From Flammula alnicola (lineage: Eukaryota > Basidiomycota > Agaricomycetes > Agaricales > Strophariaceae): 23,500 nucleotides of DNA. The position numbers and the translations under genes are program-made. How positions within the stretch are numbered: the stretch's first letter is position 1; every line of letters starts with the position of its first letter. The DNA is taken from positions 1 to 23,500 of the forward strand of contig JADNRV010000589.1 in assembly GCA_015499995.1 (NCBI GenBank), written 5' to 3'. Below the pieces are notes generated by a model that saw only the letters and a list, made by a program, of their open reading frames with translations, was not told the DNA's origin and did no database searches. Positions 9,263 to 19,630 of this stretch are shown here, piece by piece.

Positions 9263-10915
9263 TCCGGAATTTTCTTCTCGACTTCATTCTGAATCTAAGC
9301 AAGGCCCTTCATATTCGACGATTGATATGGCCGTTGAATGGCAAACATGCTCAAGTGTTAGCAACAGGGTATAGGTAACCTGTAGACAATTTCATATGGT
9401 GAGTCTCGAAGTCTTTTGTTTCCAACCGCGTCTCATACTGCACTGCGAGTTCATGTTAATTACTGGTTTACAAGTTAAACAAATTACAAGTTGGAATACA
9501 CTTAAGCACGGCCCCGAAACGACTTCGATATCTTCATAAATTCGGATCGTCACTTTCTTCGGGTTATCATGCTATGCATGCTAGCAGCAGCCGGTTTCGT
9601 CCGTGGCGAGGGCTTGGATTCTACATTGTTAGGCGCGCTCTTTGTACGCTTCGCTGGGGGGTTCAGCGGCACCTCTTCGGCCTCCTCTTCAATAGGTGCC
9701 AAGGGGGGTTGGTAGGATTCCAGTTTCCTCTTCTTGCTTCCTGTAAGCCCGTATCCCTCCTTATCGTGGTCAGGCGTCCAGTCTTCTTTGTCCGGAAGGA
9801 CTTTGCGTGTCTCTTCAAGGATATCAATAATATCCTGATACTCGATGTCGGTATTAATTTCCGGAAACATCTTTTTCCTCAATTTCTCGACGCAGGGCTT
9901 TAGATCTTCAAAATAGGGTGCAAACAATCTCAAGACGATGAGGTCGAAGGCGCCTGCCGAGGACGTCATAACTCCCGCTTTGCTGCGTCCGACTTGCCCG
10001 AAGGTTTTGGCAGCAATCCACGTCTTGATGTCTGTTTCCATAATGTCGAAGTTCTGCCTCTCAGCGTTGTTAGGCCCTGCGTAATGCCAGCAGATCCAGA
10101 GCAACACATAGAAGAACGACTCCAAGTCGTGACGAGACTTCTGTTCCTCCCCATCTGGTAGTCCCATTAGCAGCTCAATGGCCATGAACGGCAGTGTTCC
10201 CTGTAAGATAATATTTAAGGTAAGTATCTAATTTCAATATGACGAATATGTTTTCTTACGGTTCGGTGACCAACAGTGGCGGTGTCTCTGCCCAGTCCGT
10301 CTTCCCTCATGAGAGCGTAATCGAGATCAATGAGTATCCCCCTCCGCATCCGACTACTCTCCCCGGCGTCCGCGATCTGCAGTTGGATGGAAGACGCCTC
10401 TGAATCCCGTTCATCTGTAGAATTTGGCTCCGTCTCCTTCGGTAAAGTGGGTCGATACATCATTATGTTGTTCACGCTGATATCTCGATGTAGAATCTTG
10501 CTTTGTTCTACCAGTCGCCGATGGGCTGTTTAAAAGTTAGATAGCTAGACGAACACAACAGTAACTCAGCTCACCTTCAATGGCGTCGATCAGCACCGAA
10601 ATCAATTCTTTCTTCGTCGAGAAATAAGGCAATCCCTGGGCGAGCGGGGTACTGACTATCCGGCGATGGGCTCGAATCTCCAGCTTCACGTACAAATCTC
10701 TGTCGTGGTAATTCTCAGCGTCAATCACTTCCCGGATATAAGCCGTCGTGTCATCATTGCCGTTAACCTGCACAATCTCCTCTGCGACTATATGTGCAAT
10801 CCCCTCCAGGTCACCAGCCATTTTCATTATTTCGGGTTCGGTAAGGTCTCTGGAAAGGTCGGCCCAGGTGTTCTTGATCACACAGTAGGCGCCATCGAAG
10901 CTAGCCAGGCCAAAT
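9263..10915 (-). repeat. Right arm of the ~1.65-kb FunK1 inverted repeat
   Basis: This is the reverse complement of the left arm (about 1395-3058), covering the kinase coding region, both introns and the 3' flank. The outer limit lies at about 10915, just upstream of the FDGAY codons; beyond it the two copies are unrelated. Coding and non-coding parts both align with scattered substitutions and small indels, so the duplication is not brand new. Confidence 0.85.
9550..10915 (-). pseudogene. FunK1-type fungal protein kinase, copy B (5'-truncated, otherwise open)
   Basis: This is the second FunK1 copy, with exons at about 10915-10575, 10525-10260 and 10200-9550. The frame is open from the N-lobe (FDGAYCVIKNTWADL) through HRDISVNNIMMY, LIDLDYA and GTLPFMAIELLMG to a stop at 9550. 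Unlike copy A it has the uninterrupted segment GIAHIVAEEIVQVNG. However, it lacks the GRGTVCW N-lobe start of copy A, and sequence upstream of 10915 is unrelated. The open frame extends to 10950 only by a GTG codon, with no ATG before the ATG inside EIMKMAG. It is probably a truncated duplicate, although a remote upstream exon supplying a start cannot be excluded. The C-terminus stops at ITRRK, about 14 residues earlier than copy A, because of a TGA where A reads GGA. Confidence 0.8.
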
Positions 10916-11180
10916 ATACAAGCTGATGGGCCACTGCGGCACTGTGGCACGGTTTACGATGAAGGCGAATGGGAAAGGTAGTTCAACGTGCTTAAAGCGT
11001 TGGATATTGGGCGATGTCACGTTACCGCGCCGGACAATCAGGCACATTCACTTTTGGAGGAACAGTTACAATGCAGATTAAGATTAGATGAGAACAAGAT
11101 TAGAATTACAGTAACATATCGCTCAGTTAATCATCCACCTTTCCCGGGCATCTTGTGAATATACTTGTACATTTACATGG
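10916..11180. other. Intergenic, no gene seen
   Basis: Unique sequence between the outer end of the right inverted-repeat arm and the methyltransferase remnant. It contains no motif I recognise and has no counterpart upstream of the left arm. Confidence 0.5.
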
Positions 11181-11781
11181 CTTATTCCTCTAGACGCCGA
11201 ACTTCGTACCCTCGACGATGAGGAGAAGGCATTTTTTCGGAGAGGAACCAAGATCTCTGACAACGAAGAATTAAAGAAGCGTATTATTGCTGTACAGACT
11301 GAAGCATATCCGGTGAGTTCGATAGTTATGCACTAAAGGATAATTCGCACTCAATTTATGTTCTTATGTTTTCCAATACCCTTATATTCGCATCTTTGAG
11401 TTTGCCAGGTCTGTTCATTTTGAATACTGTAAGGTTAATGTCAGCTTCCTCAGGACTGATCGTTTTCTCTTAGGTTACAGTTAGGCCGCCTCCCTGCATA
11501 CGATGACCTACTCAAGCTTGGTAGGGAACGCAAAGGCGCCATATTCACCGACCTTGGATGCTGTTGTTCGTATTATTTTTATTCATATATTTACCCTCGA
11601 CGTTTCATTGATATCACCCTCATAGTTGGAAAGAATGTCAGGAAAGCTGTTCAAGGCGGCTACCTGCAGAGAAATGCCTGGCGTCGGATCTTCGTACCGT
11701 AATTACCGTCTCTTCATACACTATATTCCGCCCAAACTTCATCTAGGTCTCTGGGACTTCGGACACAGCATGTACGCCTAG
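11181..11781 (+). pseudogene. Decayed fungal SAM-dependent methyltransferase fragment
   Basis: Translation with introns removed gives the N-terminal half of a fungal class-I methyltransferase family. Recognisable parts are LDDEEKAFFRRGTKI, KKRIIAVQTEAYP, then after intron(s) LGRLPAYDDLLKLGRER, GAIFTDLGCC joined across an intron to FGKNVRKAVQGG (SAM-binding motif I), then ASDLRT and LWDFGHSMYA. Several breaks are visible: no ATG in frame before the first block, a TGA near 11413 where the family pattern suggests Arg (C-S-F-x-I-L), a one-base loss after GGY near 11662 that throws the ASDLRT segment out of frame, and a TAG at 11779-11781 followed by no recognisable C-terminal half. The family is recalled from fungal sequences; its substrate is unknown. 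The call as a remnant is firm, the exact exon edges are not. Confidence 0.75.
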
Positions 11782-12626
11782 TTTTTGGTCTCTCAGAGAT
11801 GGGTAACCAGAGGCAAAGCGTTTGATGTTGGAATAATTTGGAGGAATAAACATGATTTTGAGCTGTGAATTCCGAGGACCGTCTGTATAGAATCTACTTA
11901 AATATCTGTTCCGAGTGGTTGCTGTGAACGTTAAGCGTTGCATTGAGGCGTTTACAAGACCGAGGTTACTTGTGGATGTGAGTATCATCTGACGTCGATG
12001 AAGTTAAGTAGCAGCGTCGTCCCGGAACAGGCCCGGCAAGGGCCCGGCTCCGCTTATGTGCATCGTATTAGCCGAGTGCCTTCTCACGAACTTCGTTCAT
12101 TGCGACTCTCATGAGCCTCATTTAAGTAAGCATGCGAAACTTCGAAATGTATCCGTTGACAGCAATAATTAATCCTTTTCTCAGAGTACGTCTCCCAACT
12201 GGCATATTGGCAGAGCCAGCCCGAACTTGAACGTGATCCAACGACGCACCACATGAACATCCTAGAAGATGAGAGATAGATTTGGAGGTGCTCGCGCATA
12301 AGCGTCATCGCCCTTTCTCGAAGGTTTTCACACATGAGTGAGCCAAGCGCGTGTTCTCTTGATAAAATGGCAAATTCTACTCACGCCGTTCGCCCTTTCC
12401 CAGAATCTACTCGCCGTATTGTCCTTCCTTTTCCATATTTCAAAAATCGACAAGACCAAGAAGCTCTCAGAATCTCCAGTGTTATCCCGGCGTGGTAGTG
12501 GAGATGTCTACTAGCTTGCTGCTTGGTGGGTAATTGGAGACGTCCGGAAACCAGAATACAATTCCCGGGCACCTATATGTAAGGTCGACAAACAATGCAC
12601 GAAGAGATCACAGCGCAATTCTAGCC
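11782..12626. other. Intergenic upstream of the PEBP gene
   Basis: No gene is supported. Minus-strand frames at 11743-11988 and 12084-12335 have no motif and no splice-linked extension. A TATA-like string TATATGTA lies at 12574-12581, 46 bp before the PEBP start codon, and is the best core-promoter candidate for that gene. Confidence 0.45.
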
Positions 12627-13424
12627 ATGCTATTCCCCTCAGTTTCCATTATCCTCGCATTTTCTGCTTTTGCTTTTTCTCAAGACACTAGCTTGTCCGA
12701 AGTCAAAAGGGTTTTTGACCAGGCTCATGTAAGTTGAAACTCTTTATTCCGATTCTTGATGCTTAGATTTATTCTACGAACAAGATCCCAGGAAATATAA
12801 GCCTTACTTTCAATCCCAAAGCCTTATTGGAAGTGACTTTCCCTGAACCTGTTGGTAAATCGATTGTGCTGCACGCTGGTATTCAGCTTCCCAGAAATGG
12901 TATACACTGCTTCAGTCTATATCTCAATTACCTGCTCATAGTCTGTTACCAGCGACGGCCGGTCCTCCTAATTTCCGCGTCGTAGGGTCCGCAGGAAGAG
13001 GTCCTTTCGTAGTCGCCGCTGTTGACCTCGATGCTCCCACTCCCCAGACGCCAACGTCAGCTCAAATCCGGCACTTCTTAGGGGGAAACTTCTTCTTTGA
13101 ATCTAGGAACTCCTTGCTTCTCACAAACACCACCCCCGCGCTTAGTCAATTCCGTCAACCTACTCCTCCTGCTGGATCTGACCCTCATCGGTATGGGCAT
13201 AGTTCTGTAATATCCACATAACCTCGAATACCTTATTCATTTGACATCTCTGTAGATATGTTTTCCTTCTCTTCGAGCAGTCAACGGCCTTCAACGGCCA
13301 GACTCTTGTCACGCCGGCCACTTCTATTGCAAATTTTAACATTAGCCAATTCGCTGGTGCAGTCGGACTTGGTCAACCCATTGGAGGGACATTTATGTTG
13401 GTTGGGCCGGATCCCTCGGCTTAA
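12627..13424 (+). CDS. Secreted PEBP-family (phosphatidylethanolamine-binding-like) protein
   Basis: PEBP proteins are small beta-fold proteins that bind anionic ligands such as phospholipid head groups; the role of secreted fungal forms is unknown. Exons are 12627-12728, 12785-12899, 12953-13190 and 13256-13424, giving 207 aa. All introns are GT-AG (56, 53 and 65 nt) and all phases agree. A signal peptide is evident at the start (MLFPSVSIILAFSAFAFSQ), with cleavage likely after about residue 18. Family motifs follow: LEVTFPEP, TAGPPNF, VDLDAPTPQ (the DPDAP ligand loop with Leu for Pro), AQIRHFLGG, NTTPALSQF and HRYVFLLFEQ, then FNISQFAGAVGLGQPIGGTFM near the C-terminus in two adjoining pieces. 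The second intron was ended at TTACCAG (12952), not at the earlier CATAG, because only this yields the in-frame NATAGPP. The gene is intact and flanked by broken genes. Confidence 0.92.
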
Positions 13425-14719
13425 GTGGTCCCATTTAGCCCTCACTCGTATTAGAGGCGCCATTGTTGCGTATTGGCTCGGTCCCGCAGCCTTGAAATGA
13501 ATGTATTCTGCCTCTTGAAAGTTGAAACGCCAAGTCGCACCGCTGCAGTCAGCCTCATTTGCAATGCATGACTGGAGACAGAGGTGAAACTAGTTTCGGC
13601 GCCGGCCGACACTTGATAGACTCGGTCTGCTTGCGTTTTAAGTATCCCCTTCTGGATTGCTCTCATATCGTAGAACCTTGTTCACCTGCAGCTTACCCAT
13701 TTCCACAGAATCGCTTCCCTTGAAATGTCAAAGGACGGGTGAAATAAAGAAGAATTTAAAGAACAGACCCGTGCGTGGGTATCTTTAAATTTGATGAACT
13801 CAACCCAAGTACTGTCAACGGATTGATGAAGAGATGCAACGGAGATGTTGTGCTTCAGGCCGAAAACAAAACGATTGCGGGTCTCCGTCGTTCAAAGCTC
13901 ATGCCCCGTTCGAACGTATTATGCAAGAATATCGATGTCCCTCAACCGTCAGATTAATCGACCGGCGAGGAGGAACTTGTGTACAGTTGCCAATTTATGC
14001 GCCTGCGAACTTGAAGCTTGTGAACACATCATGATCATGTCCATCTTTTACAATGTTTGCTTCGCGTACCTATTTTATAGATAGTGATTCAAACCTCCAG
14101 TCTACCTCGAGTAGCCTTCACAAAGAGGTGACCGCCGTCGAGCCGCTTGGCAACTCGACTGGCTCGAGTGTGTCGGGCTGAGGCATTCATGCAATCTCGA
14201 CCAAACCACCCTTCGAACAGAGGCGAGAAAAAATGTGAAATCTCGTTCTTCTCATTCCTGACTTCCGGAATAGTATCACGACAAAGAATTGCAACAATAT
14301 ATATATATACCGCCGACGTTACTCTCCATTATTATCTGCATGCCACGACGCTACCGCAATTGATAGAGGCGCAGCAAATAGCCACTTACGAGGATTGACG
14401 TCAACTTATCCGCGGATATTCCCAATGGCGCTACATAGCAAAATGTATAACTAAACATTCTTATTCGCGAGCCCAAGTGCGATGGAAAGGTACTAACCGA
14501 GGTCTAGTGCCCCTTCTCAATGCTCAAGGGCGCCTGTGAGTCTATTAACGCCCGGAATGAAGAATATGTTCGTTCCGTCAGAAATACTGATCCGTCCACG
14601 AACACCCATTCGTCAAAAGTACTCAGTGCTCGGCGAGCGCTCAAGCCGCTGGTAGTTAAGGCACCATTGTGGGCCTGCTCTCAGACTGACTGTTCAAACA
14701 TTGATATCTACTCCGGATA

Positions 14720-14741
14720 ATAAGGGATGCATAAGGGATGC
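14720..14741. repeat. Perfect 11-nt tandem duplication
   Basis: ATAAGGGATGC occurs at 14720-14730 and again at 14731-14741, followed by ATAA. It is another two-copy exact duplication of the kind seen at the left end of the window. Confidence 0.85.
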
Positions 14742-15008
14742 ATAATTATGCCATGTCAGATTTTTACCGCCTTGGTCTGTGTTCCGGTAACATCATGCCC
14801 AGAATAGTTAAAGTCGGTGAATTCTACCCAAAGTACTGCAGTGCCCTCGAATCAGACGTCGGGTCTATTATTAGACGTTATTCAGAGTCGGGATATCCGA
14901 GGGCTGCGAGACAGATTTTGCGTTTGTTTGTGACCTGGGTGTCGAAACTAGCATTTCCTGACTCGACTAATAGGCCAGGGATGAGTAGATGCTGTACTTC
15001 ATTGGGAG

Positions 15009-15016
15009 TATAAAAG
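15009..15016 (+). promoter_or_regulatory. TATA box of the GMC oxidoreductase gene
   Basis: TATAAAAG lies 42 bp upstream of the GMC start codon at 15058, a usual spacing for a short-leader fungal TATA promoter. It is the clearest core promoter in the window and suggests the broken gene was once strongly inducible. Confidence 0.65.
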
Positions 15017-15057
15017 GTACTTGGGTTTCGCAGTTTGAGAATCAGTACCCCGCAGCA

Positions 15058-17387
15058 ATGCATTCTTCCTCTCTTTTATCATTCGTTCTCGCTTCTGTTC
15101 TTATTTCTCCATCCCTTGCCGTTACTATCACTCAAGCCTCGCAGTTAAAGACCAAAACATATGATTATATAATTGTTGGGGGTTCGTATGTCTCTACTGA
15201 AGCATATCGATTTGCTACTAACTTTGAGTAGCTGGAAACGCTGGACTGGTCGTCGCTAACCGCTTGACAGAGGACCCAAACGTTTCCGTACTCGTCCTCG
15301 AGGCGGGTGTCAGGTAATGCGATTTGCTTCACTCTCACCTCCTTATTTTGCCAAATTTTTTTATTTTCCTTCTAGTGACCAAGGGGTCCTTCCAGTTGAG
15401 GTACCTTTCTTGGGACCAACCGTAACTCCTAGTGAGCCCAACATTTGGCATTTAATCTACCATCTATATGTGTTGAGCATAAATTGTGCAGATACACCTT
15501 GGATTGGAACTATACTATAACAGCCCAACAGGGAATGGGGGGCCGAACATTCCCTTACCCTCGCGGAAAGATTTTGGGCGGGTCTAGTAGTGCGAGTAAG
15601 TGTGCAGCACGAAACTGAGGGATCTTCATAATAATTTTTTCGTACTTGTTAGACTATCTCTTCCATCAGTTCGGTACCGACGAGGACTGGAATAGGCTAG
15701 GATCCCTCTCAGGTGATTCTGGATGGACCTGGGCCAATATGAAGCAATACGTTCAAAAGGTTAGTTGATTCCACCAGAGTCGATGTTGCCCGGCGCTAAT
15801 TGTCAACATTGCAGCACGAAAAGTTTGTACCTCCGGTTGATGGCCACAATACCACGGGTCAATTCATCCCATCGCTCCATGGTTTCAAGGGCGAAGTATC
15901 GGTCAGTCTTCCCGGAAATAACCAAACCATCGATCCTCTTGTCCTCCAAGCAACAAAGCAATTGGCGGAGTTTCCATTCAACGAAGACACAAGCGGTGGC
16001 GATCACAGTCTCCTCGGTATTGGTTTCCTCCAATCTTCCGCTGGTGGAGGTGTCAGAAGCAGTTCATCTACAAGCTACCTGGCCAACGCAAACGGTCGTC
16101 CGAATCTGACCGTCCTCATCGATGCTACTGTGGTGAAACTCCTCCAAACGGGAACTGGCCCCTCAGGCACCAAGGCATTCCGTAGCGTCCAATTCCAGAG
16201 CACACCCGGAACCGGAGCAACTCCAGCAGGTAAAATTACTTGGGACATTGTGAAGTAAATATCATTGATGATTTACCTAGGAGGACCAGTAACCACAGTC
16301 ACAGCGCGCAAGGAAGTTATTCTCTCCGCTGGCTCCGTCGGGACACCCCAGATTCTCCAACTTTCCGGCATCGGTAACAGCGCTGACCTCAAGAAGCTGA
16401 ACATCAAGAGCACTATCGACAACTCTGACGTCGGAGAGAACCTGAGTGACCACACCTTGCTCCCCAACATTTTCAGCGTCCAGGGCGACCAAAGCTTCGA
16501 CCATATCTTGAGGGACAGCTCCCTGACCCAGGACGCGTTGAGCCAATGGGTCCAGAACAAGACCGGAATGTTTGCAAACAACGTCGTCAACAACTTTGGT
16601 TTCGCACGAATTCCTAGCAATGCAACAATTTTCAAGACCATTAAGGATCCTGCTGCTGGCCCTAAATCTCCACACTGGAACTCATCCTCTCAGTAAGTAT
16701 TTTCCTATTCTTTAAAACATATCAGCTCTTACTAACCGCTTTGAACAGAACTTCTTCTTCAGCCCCGGCTTCTCCACACCTTCCACTGGAAGTTTTATGA
16801 CCATCATAATTGTTCTCATCAGTCCAACTTCCCGTATGTCATTGAATCTTATTGAATTTAACGGGTCCTAAGCACTTGATTCATCGTAGGTGGAACCGTG
16901 AAAATCAGGTCTACCAATCCTTTCGATCAGCCTCTCATTAACCCCCAGTACTTGACAACTGACTTCGACATCTTCGCCATGCGCGAGGCTGTCAAGGCCA
17001 TCAAGCGTCTCGCGGTGCACCTGCCTTCTCCAACTACGTGATTGGCCCCTTCGGCAACACCTTCCAACAGGCCACAACCGACGCCGCTATTGAATCGTAC
17101 GTCAGGGGTCTTACTACGACCATCTTCCACCCTGTTTGGAACCGCTGCCATGTCGACATCCTCGTCCAAGAGCGGTGTGGTCGGCCCCGACTTGAAGGTG
17201 AAAGGGCCGACGGCCTTCGCGTCATTGATGCATCTGTGTTCGTAAGTGACCTTCATAAATGAATGTTCTTTATAGAAGATTACCCCATTACATATAGCCC
17301 TTCATACCAAGTTGCCACACCCAAGGCCCTGTCTACCTTCTTGCGGAGAGGGCGTCTGATATCATCAAGAAGGAAGACGGTCTCTAA
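15058..17387 (+). pseudogene. GMC oxidoreductase (aryl-alcohol-oxidase-like), five frame-breaking indels
   Basis: GMC flavoenzymes oxidise alcohols with FAD; secreted fungal members supply hydrogen peroxide for lignin attack. Ten exons can be placed: 15058-15181, 15232-15313, 15376-15431, 15492-15595, 15653-15759, 15815-16229, 16281-16692, 16749-16833, 16890-17241 and 17298-17387. The chain shows a signal peptide (SFVLASVLISPSLA), the FAD dinucleotide fold DYIIVGAGNAGLVVANRL, LVLEAG, the first GMC signature GRTFPYPRGKILGGSSSANY, the second signature SVGTPQILQLSGIG, and the C-terminal catalytic region with FHPV-GTAAM and SCHTQGPVY. Every intron has GT-AG ends and no in-frame nonsense codon was seen. 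Homology-guided reading needs five shifts: a missing base near 15500 (NTP-DWNYTIT), near 16678 (HW-ELILS), near 17012 (before GAPAFSNYV) and near 17203 (KVKG-ADGL), and an extra T near 17142 (HPV-GTAAM). It is either a young pseudogene or a gene damaged by sequence errors. Confidence 0.88.
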
Positions 17388-18989
17388 TTCGAGTCTAATT
17401 ATCTTTACAATAGGGCTTCATATTGTAATCCTTCCTTACTCCGAGTCATCTCATTCCTTATATATATTTAGTAACTGGTTTTTATTATCTCCCGCCTTCG
17501 GGTTCATATTTATGTCCTTTCTGCACTGGTACCGGATATCTACCCCATATGATATCGTATCACCTTAGACCTTCCCTGGTGTCTTTTTATTCTGTATTAC
17601 CATCTGTAACCATCCGTAGATATAGATGACACTCTCATCCACCTCAAGTTGTTTGTTCACCAGAAATTTACTTAATACTCGAAGTAAATTCCATACCAGG
17701 TTGTGTGGCGTCAATTCAGAGTCAGGCGCATCTAAAGCTTTACAATGGTAAAGCCATTTATCTTGAAATTGGCAAGGAGAGGGACTCCGAGTCGACGAGA
17801 ATGCATATGATAAAGTACATCTTCTTTTCGCCTAGTATAGGCAAAGGCCACATTAACTGATACTATACTCTAGCGCTATGACTTGGCAAGTGACCCACAT
17901 TGCTCACAATGCATGGGAAATCGACTCTGCAGGCACCCTGTCGAAGTTGGTGCAAAACTTGAAGTAAGTCGTCCGAAGCTATCAAATGCGCCCAAAGACG
18001 AAGATGACCTGATCAGATCCAAAAACTCCTGCAACCCCCAACCTCCGAATAATGCGTCATCAGAAGCTCGTTCCATTCCTGACAAAAGAAGAGTGGTCCT
18101 TGATGGCGTGGTATTCAGACTCCAAGGGGCATATCAACATGACCGATTCGCGCTCCAAGATGAGGGTGACTCTCAACGGGGTCCATTGTAACCCGTTGGA
18201 TTGTGATGCACCCGCATATGATCCCCCCACCCCAGGCCCCTCAGACCAAATACATTGCCACCACCGCCAATGAAATCTGACGACACTCTACGCAGGCATA
18301 CGACGCGGCGTCTTTCTCCGTGAGAAGTAGGTATGAAGTTGGAGGGTTAGGGGAAGACGAAGAGAGAACCGATGCTGCGTGCACAAGATACATGATTGGC
18401 CGAACGCGAGACTGCACCAGCTGGACAGTGCTGAGTGGACAGGAAGGTTGAAACATTTCAGTAGACGCGTCTAACGCAAGTAAAATTCGGTGGTATACAT
18501 AGCGTGAGAAATTGCCCTTTCACGTGCCAACCTGCCTTTCTGGGAAATCTCACCGCAACGCATCTGTCCCTGCAGGCTTTCTTGCCTTCTTTCGCTTTGC
18601 TTTCGCTTCTTCCTTACCTTTTTTTGATACACCTCAGAAGACGTGGAACAAACACAGATAAATCAGGAAAAGAGGCTATGATGATAGGGGCATAGATATT
18701 ATGCCTGATAATTTCTTTGTGCGCCATAGAAGTCGAACAGTCCAAGCCACACAGGCGCAGTGCGCTCGATGGACTTGCAATTATGCCCATGTCCTTGCGA
18801 AGGGGAGAGGAAGAAATCGAACAAGTCGATATGTATAATACCGACTGCAGCAGAAACCGGAAGCAATTGTCCCAATCTTTCTCCAGATGACTCGCAGCCT
18901 GGGCGTCTATTTATATTTGGCCCTTCACTACTAAATTTCGTTCCTACCATCTCGCCATTTTCCACCACCACTGAGATTTCTCAATCAGG
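17388..18989. other. Intergenic, at most a doubtful small gene
   Basis: No recognisable protein family. A possible small gene begins at the ATG at 17878 (MTWQVTHIAHNAWEID) and reaches a good donor at 17964 (AA|GTAAGT). The following open segments at 17883-18191 and 18052-18273 do not join it in a convincing frame, so I do not call it. Minus-strand frames at 17876-18085 and 18241-18456 and others nearby are shadows or low-complexity. Confidence 0.4.
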
Positions 18990-19630
18990 AAAAGGCCCGA
19001 CAGGATGTCGTTCTTCCTCTATCTAAGCCCATCAACTTGAAAGGAATAGATGGTCAGGAGATACACGAGATTCCTATTCCGAACAACACGAATGTCGTTG
19101 TTGGAATACTGGAGGCGAACCGCAACCCTGAGATCTGGGGGCCGGACTCTTATGAATGGAAGCCTGAACGGTGGCCGACCCTTTGCCCGACACCGTGGCT
19201 GCTGCACATGTTCCTGGTATATATTCGGACCTGTACGTCCTTTTATGCATTCAGATTTATGCTCAAGTAATTTATTACTAGTCATGTAGGACGACGTTCA
19301 TCGGCGGAGGAAGGGCGTGCATGTAAGGCTTCCCGTGATAGATTGTTGTCGTCTCTAAATCATTTCCGGGATTCCAACAATGGATTCAAATTCTCCCAAC
19401 TGGAAATGAGCAAGTTCTATTCATTATTCTTGAATGTTTTATCTGGCTAACAGTGATATTAAACTTTACATTCAGAAGTGGCACTTTCGCTCCTCGTCGA
19501 TTTCTTTCGATTTTCTCCCTCAGATAAGGAGATATTCTGGCAGATGAATGCAGTTTCATCGCCAACCTTAGCGAAGCTAAGCACAGACGCGCATTCTCAG
19601 CTTCCTCTCATCGTTGAACGTGCAGCATAA
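18990..19630 (+). pseudogene. 5'-truncated cytochrome P450 3' fragment
   Basis: This is the C-terminal quarter of a P450 closely related to the gene at 20697-23272. It starts abruptly at RQDVVLPLSKPI, then shows IDGQEIHEIPIPNN, EANRNPEIWGPDSYEWKPERW, PDTVAAAHVPGIYS, the heme-binding FIGGGRAC with the thiolate Cys, GFKFSQLEM, FRFSPSDKEIFWQM and the end LPLIVERAA. Upstream sequence has no P450 exons, so the ExxR and I-helix regions are missing. Decay marks are a base loss after PERW near 19178, an intron acceptor that reads AA where the relative has AG (just before GGATTCAAATTC, about 19380), and a further mismatch at the start of the last exon. It cannot encode a functional P450. Confidence 0.88.

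Larger units (their letters stand above)
13425..15057. other. Intergenic, no gene seen
   Basis: This 1.6-kb stretch has only short frames (13775-13957, 14147-14398, 14520-14720 and 14738-15013) without motifs or splice partners. It holds an AT dinucleotide run at about 14299-14310, an exact 11-nt tandem duplication (14720-14741) and the TATA box of the GMC gene at its right end. Confidence 0.5.

Noticed and set aside
10916..10950. GTG at 10950 as a start for FunK1 copy B
   Set aside because: No ATG is there; homology to copy A ends at about 10915, so these codons are chance extension beyond the duplication edge.
11743..11988. Minus-strand 81-codon frame downstream of the methyltransferase remnant
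   Set aside because: No family resemblance, no splice-linked neighbours, and it overlaps the LWDFGHSMYA end of the methyltransferase remnant.
12084..12335. Minus-strand 83-codon frame before the PEBP gene
   Set aside because: Composition and lack of motifs or introns give no support for coding.
16230..16258. Stop codon after ITWDIVK in the GMC gene taken as a natural end
   Set aside because: It is read-through into intron 6; splicing 16229 to 16281 continues in frame into the second GMC signature.
17878..18273. Small two-exon gene starting MTWQVTHIAHNAWEID
   Set aside because: A good start and donor are present, but no acceptor joins it in phase to the KLVPFLTKEEW frame, and the alternative continuation lacks protein-like character.
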